64,000 nt of DNA. It comes from Ferruginibacter lapsinanis. Lineage in GTDB: Bacteria; Bacteroidota; Bacteroidia; Chitinophagales; Chitinophagaceae. The stretch spans positions 1,972,501-2,036,500 of the forward strand of contig NZ_CP086063.1 in the NCBI RefSeq assembly GCF_020783315.1. Direction: 5' to 3'. Made by a program: the position numbers and the translations under genes. Shown piece by piece: positions 35,689 through 45,217 of the stretch. A model generated the notes under the pieces. That model worked only from the letters and a program-made list of their open reading frames with translations. It had not been told where the DNA came from and did not search any database. Position 1 is the first letter of the stretch. The number at the start of each line of letters is the position of its first letter.

Positions 35689-37803
35689 TTATCTATCGGA
35701 AAACAATGATTTACTATCGTATTTTTTATTCTTTATCAACCACGAAGCAGTTTGATAGTATGCAATGGCTTTTTGAACCAAACTATCTGTATTGGTTATG
35801 TCTGTGGCATTCCCGGTAATAAAGTCAGGTTGATAACTTTTTATTTTTTTCAACGGAGATTGAACAATGAGTTGACCGTTTGTAATGAATCCTAATCCCT
35901 GGTATGTACTTATAAATGCCTTCTGGTTTTCTGCAGAAGCATGTGAAATATCCTGTCCGAAAAATTTGCTTTTGTAATTAAAGTTAAGCATGCCCAGTAT
36001 AGTAGGAGCGATGTCAATTTGAGAAACGAGCCGCTCTTCTTTTTTTGGCAAAATATTCTTGGGAGAATAAATGATCATTGGAATGTGATAGCCTGTAACG
36101 GGCAACGCAGCACTGCCTGAGCTTGCAGCACAATGGTCTGCAACGATCACGAACATCGTGTTATTGAACCAGGGCTTACTTGCGGCACGTTTGATGAAAT
36201 CTCCAATTGCAAAATCTGTATACTTTACAGCACCATCTCTGCTTTGTGTTGATGGAGGAATATCAATTCTTCCATCAGGATAAGTATAAGGACGATGATT
36301 AGAAACTGTCATTACCTGTGAAAAAAATGGCTTTCCTTTTTTATAGTTGTCATCCATTGTGTTTAGTGCTAACGTAAAAAGATCTTCATCTGCCACGCCC
36401 CAGATATTGGCGTAATGAATATCTTTAGCAGCAATGGCCGTTCTGTCAATTACATCATAATCATTGTTGCTGAAAAATGTATTCATATTATCAAAGTACC
36501 CATAGCCGCCATAAATGAATTGAGTGATATAGCCCTTGCTTTTAAAAACAGCTCCTAATGAGAATAAGCCTCCATTGTCAGGCCTTTTAACAATACTTTG
36601 TCCGGGAGAAGGAGGAATACCAAGAGATAATGCTTCTAGCCCTCTAACGGTACGTGTACCTGAAGCATACAGATTAGTGAAAAATATTCCTTCATTGGCC
36701 AGGCTGTCTAATTGTGGTGTAATATTATCCTTGTTGCCAAAGGCCTTCATAAATGAACCACTCAAGCTTTCCACACTTATCATGATCACATTCATCTTTT
36801 TTTCGGCTTCTGGATAAGTGATCTGCCGCTCCAGGTTAAAGAGGTCATTGCTGGTGAAGACTGCATTTGGAGTACTTAGTTGAGTTCTCATGATGTTGAA
36901 TGCAGTGCTGTCGGGTAGTGTAGCATAATACTTATAAAAATCAAGTTCATTGCTTTTGTACGCCTGGACAAAATCATATATGCCATTGCCAGCTAATTCG
37001 TTGGCATAATTATTTTTGCTGAAATTTTTCCATTGAGGATTAACAATGAAAACCCCAATAGCCGGGATAATAAGTAACGAGAGCGCAAGTATACATCTTT
37101 TTATAAAACGAAAGGGGATATATACCGATTTCGTGATAGCTTTTCTTGCAAGAACATATAGAATAGTTGCTAACAAAAAAATGATACTAAGTATTGTGCT
37201 GATCGGATACGATTCTTTTATATTGCCAATTACTTCGTTGGTATATACAAGGTAATCTACAGCGATGAAATTATAACGGGCGCCAAATTCTTTCCAGAAA
37301 AAATATTCACTCACTGCATTAAAAAGAAGTAAAAAAATGACAATGAAACTAAATATTTTTAAAACAGCACTTCTCCATTTATAGCGGAATGATTGCCCCA
37401 TTGTATAAAGAAATGCAAATGCAAGAAAACGAAAAATAATATAGTAGATAACCGCTTTATACAAGTCTCCATTAAAATCGGCGGGGAAGATATTAGTAAA
37501 GAATAATAGTGACAGCAATCCGATAAAAAAAGCAGCAGTAATGATTCGGCCTTTATTTGTATAAATAAAGTTATTAGTAAATGTTATTTGTAAAATAAAA
37601 GGAATGATTATAAATGAGCTAACAATAATGTCATATAGTAACCCTATAAAAAACACTCCCCAAATTTGACTGGCACTTATCTGCAATTCATTCCACATGC
37701 TTGTCATAAAAAACAATCTGGTGCAAACAGAGATGAGTATGGCTATAGCTGCCAGTAAAAATACAGGAGCGTATTTATGTTGTGTAAATATTCTTTTTAA
37801 CAT
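35689..37803 (-). CDS. LTA synthase-family membrane sulfatase
   Basis: 704 residues: five to six TM helices in the first ~270 residues, then an extracytoplasmic sulfatase/alkaline-phosphatase-fold domain. VIMISVESLSGSFMKAFG supplies the metal Glu, ASGTRTVRGLEAL the nucleophile Thr, and FVIVADHCA the Asp/His metal ligands. Relatives transfer phosphoglycerol or phosphoethanolamine groups to surface glycans. Gram-negative Bacteroidota lack lipoteichoic acid, so the acceptor is more likely a lipid or glycan of the envelope. 26 bp upstream of psuK on the same strand, possibly the same transcript. Confidence 0.87.
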   Translation of the reverse strand: MLKRIFTQHKYAPVFLLAAIAILISVCTRLFFMTSMWNELQISASQIWGVFFIGLLYDIIVSSFIIIPFILQITFTNNFIYTNKGRIITAAFFIGLLSLLFFTNIFPADFNGDLYKAVIYYIIFRFLAFAFLYTMGQSFRYKWRSAVLKIFSFIVIFLLLFNAVSEYFFWKEFGARYNFIAVDYLVYTNEVIGNIKESYPISTILSIIFLLATILYVLARKAITKSVYIPFRFIKRCILALSLLIIPAIGVFIVNPQWKNFSKNNYANELAGNGIYDFVQAYKSNELDFYKYYATLPDSTAFNIMRTQLSTPNAVFTSNDLFNLERQITYPEAEKKMNVIMISVESLSGSFMKAFGNKDNITPQLDSLANEGIFFTNLYASGTRTVRGLEALSLGIPPSPGQSIVKRPDNGGLFSLGAVFKSKGYITQFIYGGYGYFDNMNTFFSNNDYDVIDRTAIAAKDIHYANIWGVADEDLFTLALNTMDDNYKKGKPFFSQVMTVSNHRPYTYPDGRIDIPPSTQSRDGAVKYTDFAIGDFIKRAASKPWFNNTMFVIVADHCAASSGSAALPVTGYHIPMIIYSPKNILPKKEERLVSQIDIAPTILGMLNFNYKSKFFGQDISHASAENQKAFISTYQGLGFITNGQLIVQSPLKKIKSYQPDFITGNATDITNTDSLVQKAIAYYQTASWLIKNKKYDSKSLFSDR

Positions 37804-37848
37804 AGATTTTTTCGTGAGTCAAATTTACTACACTCTTATAACAAATAA

Positions 37849-37872
37849 AGGGATTGATCGCAATCAATCCCT
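37849..37872 (-). terminator. Terminator of lon
   Basis: AGGGATTGAT/ATCAATCCCT, a 10-bp perfect stem with a 4-nt loop. It is followed on the minus strand by TTATTTGTT. It lies about 28 bp after the lon stop. Confidence 0.8.
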
Positions 37873-37900
37873 GTAAATATTCTATTGCGTATTGTTTATA

Positions 37901-40300
37901 TTATACCAATGCAATGTCCAGTACCTGTTGCATTGTTTTTACATAATGAAATTTCATGCCCTTAATAAACGTCTGGTTGATCTCCTCAACATCTTTTTCA
38001 TTTTGCCAGCACATAATGATCTCTTTCAGCCCGGCACGTTTAGCAGCCAATACTTTTTCCTTAATACCTCCAACAGGAAGAACTTGTCCACGTAAGGTTA
38101 TCTCACCGGTCATAGCAAGATAAGGTTTTATTTTTCTGCCGGTAAATGCACTTGCCAAAGCCGACATCATTGTGATACCTGCACTGGGGCCGTCTTTAGG
38201 AGTTGCTCCTTCAGGGACATGTATATGAATGTTTTTCTTATTAAAAAGTTCAGGATCGATATCCAGCTTTTTAGCATTAGCCTGTAGCCAGGTATATGCG
38301 GTTGTGGCACTTTCCTTCATCACATTACCCAGGTTGCCGGTTAATTTCAATTCTCCTTTCCCATCACTCAATTGTGTTTCAATAAAAAGAATATCTCCTC
38401 CTACATAGGTCCAGGCAAGTCCAACAGCTACACCCGCCATGTTAGCGATTTTGTACATATCGTTGCTGAAACGTGGTTTACCTAAAATTCTTTCTACATC
38501 ATGTGCAGTAAGTGTTGGCTTTAATTTGTCTTTTGTAGCATATTCTTTAGCCAGGTTACGCATAATGCCGGCCAGTTGTCTGTCCAGATCTCTTACACCG
38601 CTTTCTCTGGTATAATCTTCAATTATTTTCTCCAGCACCTTGTCACTTATTTTTATAGTAACATCTTTCAGTCCGTGAGCTTCCTGTTGTTTTGGAACAA
38701 GATGCTGTTTAGCGATCTCAATTTTTTCTTCTACCGCATAACCGCTCAGGTCAATTATTTCTAAACGATCTCTTAATGCAGGTTGTATGCTGCTCAATGT
38801 ATTTGCAGTTGCAATAAATAATACTTTGCTTAAATCATATTCCAGCTCTAAATAATTGTCATAGAAGGCGCTGTTTTGTTCGGGGTCCAACACTTCCAAT
38901 AATGCAGAAGACGGATCACCATGTACCGTGTTACCTACTTTGTCGATCTCATCCAATATCATCACAGGGTTACTGCTTTTTATTTTACGGATAGATTGAA
39001 TGATCCTTCCGGGCATGGCACCAATATATGTTTTACGATGTCCTCTTATTTCACTTTCATCATGCAAACCGCCTAAACTAACTCTTACGTATTTGCGATC
39101 GATCGCATTTGCGATACTTTTACCTAAACTTGTTTTACCAATACCCGGAGGGCCTACAAAACATAAGATAGGACTTTTCATATCTCCTTTTAATTTCAGC
39201 ACTGCCAGGTACTCAAGAATTCGCTCTTTTATTTTGTGCATACCATAATGATCATGATCCAACACTTTTTTTGCCTTTTTAAGATCATAACTATCCTTGG
39301 TGTAATCTTCCCAGGGCAGATCCAACATGAGATCAAGATGGTTGTAAACGATCGAATAATCCGGCGTACTTGGATGCATACGTTCCAGTTTTTCGGCACC
39401 TTTGGTAAACATCTCTTTGGCAGCTTTCGGCCATTTTTTTGTTTCAGCTTTTTTCTGCATCTCCTTTACTTCAGCAACATTGTCTCCACCCAATTCTTCT
39501 TTGATGGCTTTCATCTGCTGTTGCAGGAAATATTCTCTTTGTTGTTTATCTAGCTCTGCTCTAGTTTTATTGGTAACCTTATTTTTAAGTTCGGTGTATT
39601 GCAATTCTGTTTGCATCAGGTTCATCAATAATTCAGCTCTGGCTTTAATATTGTTGATCACCAACAAACGCTGTTTGTCTTTAAGGTCACTGTTTAAATT
39701 ACTGCTTACAAAATGTATCAGGAAAGCTGGGTTTTCAATATTCTTTAAAATAATAGCCGCCTCACTAGGTAGGTTAGGTGAAATACTGATGATCTGTGCT
39801 GCCAGATCTTTGATGCTTCCGATCATTGCATTAAAGTCAGCATCATCTTTCAGCACTTCTTCTTCCAGTATTTTTATTTTGGCTTTAAAATACGGGTCTT
39901 CTGTAGTGATCTCTTCTACTTTAAAGCGCTTTTTTCCTTGTATGATGATAGTGGTACCACCATCCGGCATTTTGATGAGTTTTGCAATTTTTGCCACAGT
40001 GCCTATTTCCTCCAGATCGCTTACAGTGGGTTCTTCAATTGTACTGTCTTTTTGCGCTATCACACCTATCAATTTGTCAGCCTTATATGCATCATTAACG
40101 GCTTTTATGCTCTTATCTCTCCCCACAGTAATGGGAATAACCACACCCGGGAAAAGTACAGTATTGCGTAATGGTAAAATTGCTAATTCTTCCGGAATTG
40201 CCTGTGCATCAGCATCTCCGCTATCATCTTCATTCAATGGAATGATAGGCATAAACTCCATTTCATCTTCAGGGCCTTGTAAAAAAAACTTATCGTTCAT
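37901..40300 (-). CDS. lon: ATP-dependent protease Lon
   Basis: 799 residues with all three Lon parts: N-terminal substrate domain ([20 protein letters not shown]), AAA+ module ([24 protein letters not shown]) and C-terminal Ser-Lys protease ([11 protein letters not shown] with the Ser; [14 protein letters not shown] with the Lys). Degrades damaged and regulatory proteins in the cytoplasm. Monocistronic with its own terminator. A 313-residue frame on the opposite strand inside it is a shadow. Confidence 0.97.
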   Translation of the reverse strand: MNDKFFLQGPEDEMEFMPIIPLNEDDSGDADAQAIPEELAILPLRNTVLFPGVVIPITVGRDKSIKAVNDAYKADKLIGVIAQKDSTIEEPTVSDLEEIGTVAKIAKLIKMPDGGTTIIIQGKKRFKVEEITTEDPYFKAKIKILEEEVLKDDADFNAMIGSIKDLAAQIISISPNLPSEAAIILKNIENPAFLIHFVSSNLNSDLKDKQRLLVINNIKARAELLMNLMQTELQYTELKNKVTNKTRAELDKQQREYFLQQQMKAIKEELGGDNVAEVKEMQKKAETKKWPKAAKEMFTKGAEKLERMHPSTPDYSIVYNHLDLMLDLPWEDYTKDSYDLKKAKKVLDHDHYGMHKIKERILEYLAVLKLKGDMKSPILCFVGPPGIGKTSLGKSIANAIDRKYVRVSLGGLHDESEIRGHRKTYIGAMPGRIIQSIRKIKSSNPVMILDEIDKVGNTVHGDPSSALLEVLDPEQNSAFYDNYLELEYDLSKVLFIATANTLSSIQPALRDRLEIIDLSGYAVEEKIEIAKQHLVPKQQEAHGLKDVTIKISDKVLEKIIEDYTRESGVRDLDRQLAGIMRNLAKEYATKDKLKPTLTAHDVERILGKPRFSNDMYKIANMAGVAVGLAWTYVGGDILFIETQLSDGKGELKLTGNLGNVMKESATTAYTWLQANAKKLDIDPELFNKKNIHIHVPEGATPKDGPSAGITMMSALASAFTGRKIKPYLAMTGEITLRGQVLPVGGIKEKVLAAKRAGLKEIIMCWQNEKDVEEINQTFIKGMKFHYVKTMQQVLDIALV

Positions 40301-40512
40301 ATTTATTTTTGTAAATGGTCAAAATGGCAAAATCAACAGCTGATACTGTAAATTTTGAGTGAGTGTATATATTGGCAATATTAATGCCGAAAGTTTTTAT
40401 TCCAACGTTTAAATTGGCTTTATATTCTTAGAATTAGATTTTTTTTATAAATGTATAGCTATAAAAATTAAATAAAGTGATCGTCTATATCTCCCTTTAA
40501 AGGTACAGGAGG

Positions 40513-40520
40513 TATATTTG
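40513..40520 (+). promoter_or_regulatory. -7 promoter element abutting the CCA-adding gene
   Basis: TATATTTG (TAnnTTTG). The ATG at 40527 is only 6 bp beyond, so the transcript would be leaderless or nearly so. No -33 element is evident. Confidence 0.35.
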
Positions 40521-40526
40521 TGCTTT

Positions 40527-41939
40527 ATGTATATTGATTGCACAGATAAAGAATTATTTATTTTTAAAAAAATTGCTAATGCCGCTGCGGAACTAGATGT
40601 CCCCTGCTATTTAATTGGCGGTTTTGTTCGTGATAAAATTATCGGCAGAGATACAAAAGATATTGATATTGTTTGTATTGGAGATGGCATTGCATTAGCG
40701 CATAAAGCGGCGGAAAAATTCAATCCTCATCCGCAGGTAAATTTTTTTAAAAATTTCGGAACAGCTCAGATAAAAGTTGATGATATCGAAATTGAGTTTG
40801 TTGGAGCAAGAAAAGAGAGTTATGATTTCAACAGTCGAAAGCCAGCTGTTGAAAATGGCACTTTAGAAGATGATCAGAATAGAAGAGATTTTACCATCAA
40901 TGCTTTAGCGATCAGTTTAAACAAAGAGAATTATGGAGATCTGATCAACCCTTTTGACGGTATTGCCGATATTGAAAAAGGAATTATCAGAACGCCGTTG
41001 GCACCGGCCCAAACCTTCAGTGATGATCCGTTGCGTATGATGAGGGGCATTCGGTTTGCAGCTCAATTAAATTATATCATTGAAGAAAATACCCTGGAGG
41101 CAATTAAAGAAAATGCCCAGCGCATAAAAATAGTAAGTGGAGAACGCATTGCAGATGAGTTGAACAAAATTTTGATGTGCGCCAAACCATCGATCGGATT
41201 TGATCTGTTATATAAAGCCGGGCTATTAAAAATTATTTTTCCACAGATGGTGGCGCTTGCAGGAGCAGAGTATATTGATGGGAAAGGGCATAAGGATAAT
41301 TTTTACCATACACTGCAGGTAGTGGATAATATTTGTGAAACCACAGATGATCTTTGGTTGCGATGGGCTGCGGTATTGCATGATATTGCAAAGCCGGCAA
41401 CTAAAAGATTTGAAGAAGGACATGGCTGGACTTTTCATGGGCATGAAGTTGTAGGAGGCAGGATGGTGCCGAAAATTTTCGCTCAGCTAAAATTGCCACA
41501 GAATGAAAAAATGAAATTCGTAAGAAAGATGGTCGAGTTGCATTTACGGCCTATTAGTCTAACCAAAGAAAATATAACTGACTCTGCAGTACGAAGATTA
41601 TTGTTTGATGCAGGAGAAGATTTTGATGCATTGATGAAATTGTGTGCAGCAGATATTACTTCAAAGAATAAGCAAAAAGTGACTCGTTTTTTGCAAAATT
41701 TTGAAATGGTAAAACAACGCTGTGCAGAGGTGGAAGAAAAAGACCATTTGCGAAACTGGCAGCCACCAATCACAGGAGAATTGATCATGCAAACGTTTAA
41801 TTTATTGCCATCAAAAAATGTAGGCATAATTAAAGATGCGATACGAAATGCAATTTTAGACGGAGAAATTCCTAATGAGTATGAAGCTGCTCATGCTTTT
41901 ATGATCCGGAAAGCAAAAGAGCTTGGGATTACGAATTAA
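40527..41939 (+). CDS. cca: CCA tRNA nucleotidyltransferase with HD domain
   Basis: 470 residues from the ATG at 40527; a TTG three codons upstream (40518) is possible but overlaps a promoter box. Class II nucleotidyltransferase head: [22 protein letters not shown] with the catalytic DxD, then [12 protein letters not shown] and [13 protein letters not shown]. An HD domain follows ([16 protein letters not shown] ... HGHEVVGG), as in HD-type CCA-adding or poly(A)-related enzymes. Adds or repairs CCA at tRNA 3' ends. The tRNA in this window lacks an encoded CCA, consistent with need for such an enzyme. Confidence 0.92.
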   Translation: MYIDCTDKELFIFKKIANAAAELDVPCYLIGGFVRDKIIGRDTKDIDIVCIGDGIALAHKAAEKFNPHPQVNFFKNFGTAQIKVDDIEIEFVGARKESYDFNSRKPAVENGTLEDDQNRRDFTINALAISLNKENYGDLINPFDGIADIEKGIIRTPLAPAQTFSDDPLRMMRGIRFAAQLNYIIEENTLEAIKENAQRIKIVSGERIADELNKILMCAKPSIGFDLLYKAGLLKIIFPQMVALAGAEYIDGKGHKDNFYHTLQVVDNICETTDDLWLRWAAVLHDIAKPATKRFEEGHGWTFHGHEVVGGRMVPKIFAQLKLPQNEKMKFVRKMVELHLRPISLTKENITDSAVRRLLFDAGEDFDALMKLCAADITSKNKQKVTRFLQNFEMVKQRCAEVEEKDHLRNWQPPITGELIMQTFNLLPSKNVGIIKDAIRNAILDGEIPNEYEAAHAFMIRKAKELGITN

Positions 41940-42034
41940 GATGTATGATTTACAAATGTGTTAAGATAGATAATTTCCTTTGTTTCAGTGATGTTTATTA
42001 ATTCGCACATCGTAAATCGTAATTCGTAAATAAT
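41926..42034. repeat. Heptad-periodic inverted repeat upstream of the pRiA4b ORF-3 gene
   Basis: Right half 42000-42034: AATTCGC, ACATCGT, AAATCGT, AATTCGT, AAATAAT. Left half (about 41927-41955, overlapping the cca stop): ATTACGA, ATTAAGA, TGTATGA, TTTACAA. The halves are imperfectly complementary, with about 45 bp between. Confidence 0.7.
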
Positions 42035-42067
42035 TTTATTACTTTTACAGTACCAAACCAATCCATC

Positions 42068-42646
42068 ATGGCTATTTTACGTTTTAGAATATATTGGGAA
42101 GATGATGATAGTATCTACAGAGATGTTGTTATAAAACATACCAGCAACTTTGTTGATCTGCATGAAGCTATCCTGAAAAGTTTTGAGTTTGATACAAAAC
42201 ACAAAGCAACTTTTTATAGAAGTAATGATCATTGGTTGAGAGGAAGAGAAATAACATTGGAAAAATACGATGATAGGGAATATAAGGTAGAACCGTTGAT
42301 CATGGCAGACGTTACTTTAGGTTCGGAGATACGAGATCCGAATCAGAAATTCGTTTATGTGTATGATTTTAATAAGTACTGGACTTTTATGGTGGAATTG
42401 ATCAATGTAGACAAAGAAGAAAATAGAAAGATTTCTTATCCGAGTTGTATTCGTACAGAAGGGATAGCGCCTTCGCAATACGGAACCAAAGGGTTGGTGG
42501 ACAGTCGCCTAGCAGAAGTAGAAGAGAAATATGACCTGAATGCGGCCGCTATGTTAGAAGGGTTTACTGAAGAAGATGAGGATGGAGCTGTTACAGAAAG
42601 TGAAGATGAGGATTCGGGAGCAGAGGATGTTGGAGATGAATTTTAA
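42068..42646 (+). CDS. Plasmid pRiA4b ORF-3-like protein with acidic tail
   Basis: 192 residues. FRIYWEDDDSIYRDVVIKHTSNFVDLHEAILKSFEFD at the start and FVYVYDFNKYWTFMVELI fit the pRiA4b ORF-3-like (IS1096 passenger, PF07929) family. The last ~35 residues are almost all Glu/Asp/Gly/Ala (FTEEDEDG, ESEDEDSG). The family occurs on plasmids, IS elements and chromosomes and has no established function; no transposase is near, so this is a chromosomal copy. Sits between cca and miaA. Confidence 0.8.
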   Translation: MAILRFRIYWEDDDSIYRDVVIKHTSNFVDLHEAILKSFEFDTKHKATFYRSNDHWLRGREITLEKYDDREYKVEPLIMADVTLGSEIRDPNQKFVYVYDFNKYWTFMVELINVDKEENRKISYPSCIRTEGIAPSQYGTKGLVDSRLAEVEEKYDLNAAAMLEGFTEEDEDGAVTESEDEDSGAEDVGDEF

Positions 42647-42718
42647 TTGACAGATCACTATATTGCGATGGATAATTTTTGAGTAGTTGTTACTTGGAAA
42701 TTATCCATTTGTTTTTAG

Positions 42719-43648
42719 ATGCAAATTTATATGAGTACAGATATTGCAGATAGTAAGAAAGCTAAAACATGTATTGTTATTGTAGGTCCCACCGCAATAG
42801 GCAAAACTTCATTTGCTATACAAGTGGCTCGGCATTTTGCTACAGAAATAATCTCTTCCGATAGCCGTCAATGTTTTAAAGAATTGAATATTGGGGTAGC
42901 AAAACCATCTATGGAAGAGTTGCAAATGGTAAAACATCACTTCATTAATTCTCATTCAATACATGATACTGTAAATGCAGGTGTATTTGAGCAATATGCT
43001 TTACAAAAAGCAGGGGAAATATTTAAAACAAATGATGTTGCTGTAATGGTTGGTGGTACCGGGTTGTATGTAAAATCATTTTGCTATGGAATAGATGAGT
43101 TGCCTGTTATCTCGGATGAGATCAGAGAAAATATTATTGCTGAATATGAATTTGAGGGAATGGAATGGTTACAGAAAGAAGTGGAGAAAAATGATCCGCT
43201 TTATTTTGCAAAGGGAGAAATAAAAAATCCCCAGCGTTTAATGAGAGCATTAGAAGTGAAATTATCTACCGGAAAATCTATCATTGAATTTCAAACGCAG
43301 GAAAAGAAAAAAAGAGATTTTAATATTATTCAGATAGGATTGGAAATGCCGAGAGAAGATCTGTATCAAAGAATCAATGACAGGGTAGATACAATGATGC
43401 AGCAAGGTCTGTTAGAAGAGGTTAGAGGTCTTGTTAAATATAAAGCACTCAATGCGTTGCAAACAGTTGGTTACAGAGAGCTGTTCGAGCATTTAAGCGG
43501 AGATATTTCATTAGCAACTGCTGTAGATTCCATCAAAACTAACACCCGCCAATATGCTAAAAGGCAAATGACCTGGTTTAAAAAGGATAAAATGATCAGG
43601 TGGATAGGTGTTGATGATTTAAAGAATCCAAATGATTTGATAATTTGA
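42719..43648 (+). CDS. miaA: tRNA dimethylallyltransferase
   Basis: 309 residues. P-loop VGPTAIGKTSFAIQVA, SSDSRQCFKELNIGVAKP, a GGTGLYVKSF motif and a C-terminal RQYAKRQMTWFKKD are diagnostic of MiaA. Transfers a dimethylallyl group to A37 of tRNAs reading UNN codons. Either Met at 42719 or 42731 (MSTDIADSK) could start the protein. Convergent with the urate oxidase gene. Confidence 0.96.
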   Translation: MQIYMSTDIADSKKAKTCIVIVGPTAIGKTSFAIQVARHFATEIISSDSRQCFKELNIGVAKPSMEELQMVKHHFINSHSIHDTVNAGVFEQYALQKAGEIFKTNDVAVMVGGTGLYVKSFCYGIDELPVISDEIRENIIAEYEFEGMEWLQKEVEKNDPLYFAKGEIKNPQRLMRALEVKLSTGKSIIEFQTQEKKKRDFNIIQIGLEMPREDLYQRINDRVDTMMQQGLLEEVRGLVKYKALNALQTVGYRELFEHLSGDISLATAVDSIKTNTRQYAKRQMTWFKKDKMIRWIGVDDLKNPNDLII

Positions 43649-43719
43649 AAATTTGTAAATCGTTAGCTGCTTCCTTGTTTGAATGAATAGTAAAATAATT
43701 CACTTCTGTTATCATCAAA

Positions 43720-45117
43720 TTATTTCGTTGAAGCACCTTGCTCTATCCAGCAACGAATCAGGTCTCTTTCTTCAGGTGTAATGCCGGTCTTATTATTTTG
43801 TGGCATCGTTTTAGTAACTACCACACGTTGCATGATCTTGTCTTTCAATTTTACAATATCATCCGGTGTGTCATACACAACGCCATTTGGAGGTGCTGTA
43901 TAGATGTCGTCGGTAGGTTTACTCGAATGACAAGGGGTGCATCTTTGTATAATAATTCTGTTTACAGTTGCAAAATTTACTGGTTTGCATTCTCCCGTAT
44001 TTTTCTGCGGAGCAGTAACAAAGCATACTCCCAACAAAACGATAACAGATAAGGGGAGTACCCAAACATTGTATTTCCCTTTTTCTTTTAGATTCAAATA
44101 ATGTTTTACTCCGGCCACGCCTACTGACATACCCGCCAATACTGCCCAAGAGTAGGGGTTTCCAAATGTACTCGGAAAGTGATTGCTTACCATCACAAAC
44201 AAAACAGGCAAAGTAAAATAGTTGTTATGTAATGATCTTGCCAATGCATTTTTTCCCAATGTGGGGTCAAGCGGTTTGCCCTCTTTGGCAGCTTTTACCA
44301 TTGCCTTTTGTGAAGGAATGATCACAAAGAAAACATTGGCTACCATGATACTTCCTATCATCGCACCAAAATGTATATACGCAGCTCTGGCACTAAATAC
44401 ATGTGCATAAAAATAAGCAAAACCTGTAGCAATGATGAGGCCAACCAATGCGAATAAAGTCCCCTTCTTTACCAAAGGAGATTTGCACATCAAATCATAA
44501 ATGATCCATGCTGCAATAAAAGATCCGATACCAATGCTGATAGCTGTAGCTGAACTGATGTCCAAAACGTTTTTGTCGATCAGCATTGCTTTTGCATTAA
44601 AATAATATACTACAAAAAGTAAACTGAATCCTGATAGCCAGGTGAAATATGCTTCATACTTAAACCAGTGTAAATGCTTAGGAATTTGTTTTGGTGCAAC
44701 TTTGTATTTCTCTAAATAATAAAATCCTCCGCCATGCACAGCCCAAAGGTTACCGGCTAATTCATCTCTTACATTTTCTGTCCTATTCAAGGCATTCTCG
44801 AGAAATACAAAATAAAATGACGCTCCTATCCAGGCAATACCAAACGTAAAGTGCATTAAACGTATTATAATATTCAGCCATTCCATTAAATGACTCTCAT
44901 ATGGGGTGCCTTTTACCACAACATAGGTATAACTAATTAGCAGCACAATTACCAACACCAGTGCGGCATAATTAAAGTTTTGAGAACCAATGATCTTTTC
45001 CTGATAGGATTCAGGTTTGTCGTCTTTTTCTTTAGATAAAGCATTGAAATGATAGGTCATACTTACCAGCATAATCAATAACATTCCCAAAACGCCATAT
45101 ACCAAAATATGTATCAT
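43720..45117 (-). CDS. puuD: Membrane-bound cytochrome c urate oxidase (PuuD type)
   Basis: 465 residues: about eight or nine TM helices with the Urate_ox_N/DUF989 pattern (FGIAWIGASFYFVFLEN, NLWAVHGGGFYYLEKY, HWFKYEAYFTWLSGFSLL), then a C-terminal cytochrome c domain with CTPCH at 393-397 and a likely axial Met at 438 (KTMPQNN). PuuD proteins oxidise urate to 5-hydroxyisourate and pass electrons to the respiratory chain rather than to O2, so no H2O2 forms. Divergent from allB, alc, uraD and uraH, which process the product. The symbol is that used for this urate enzyme and is unrelated to E. coli puuD of putrescine breakdown. Confidence 0.93.
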   Translation of the reverse strand: MIHILVYGVLGMLLIMLVSMTYHFNALSKEKDDKPESYQEKIIGSQNFNYAALVLVIVLLISYTYVVVKGTPYESHLMEWLNIIIRLMHFTFGIAWIGASFYFVFLENALNRTENVRDELAGNLWAVHGGGFYYLEKYKVAPKQIPKHLHWFKYEAYFTWLSGFSLLFVVYYFNAKAMLIDKNVLDISSATAISIGIGSFIAAWIIYDLMCKSPLVKKGTLFALVGLIIATGFAYFYAHVFSARAAYIHFGAMIGSIMVANVFFVIIPSQKAMVKAAKEGKPLDPTLGKNALARSLHNNYFTLPVLFVMVSNHFPSTFGNPYSWAVLAGMSVGVAGVKHYLNLKEKGKYNVWVLPLSVIVLLGVCFVTAPQKNTGECKPVNFATVNRIIIQRCTPCHSSKPTDDIYTAPPNGVVYDTPDDIVKLKDKIMQRVVVTKTMPQNNKTGITPEERDLIRCWIEQGASTK

Positions 45118-45146
45118 ATATTATAAACAGTATTAATAACAACCTT

Positions 45147-45170
45147 AAAACTACAAAATTTATAGTTTTG
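45147..45170. promoter_or_regulatory. Inverted repeat with promoter-like boxes between puuD and allB
   Basis: AAAACTA (45147-45153) and TAGTTTT (45163-45169) form a perfect inverted repeat with 9-bp spacing. The right arm with the next G gives TAGTTTTG, a -7 box for allB. The left arm read on the minus strand gives TAGTTTTA, a near -7 box for puuD. Could be a shared promoter/operator; this is inferred. Confidence 0.4.
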
Positions 45171-45217
45171 TTTCGTATTTTTATAAAAATTGTATTACAA
45201 GAATTAAAATATTTTGT

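Noticed and set aside
39402..40343. 313-residue open frame on the plus strand opposite lon
   Set aside because: It is antisense to the conserved N-terminal half of Lon and has Ser/Leu/Ile-rich, low-information composition typical of a shadow frame.
42068..42646. Insertion sequence suggested by the pRiA4b ORF-3/IS1096-passenger match
   Set aside because: No transposase, terminal inverted repeats or target duplication nearby; flanked by housekeeping genes cca and miaA.
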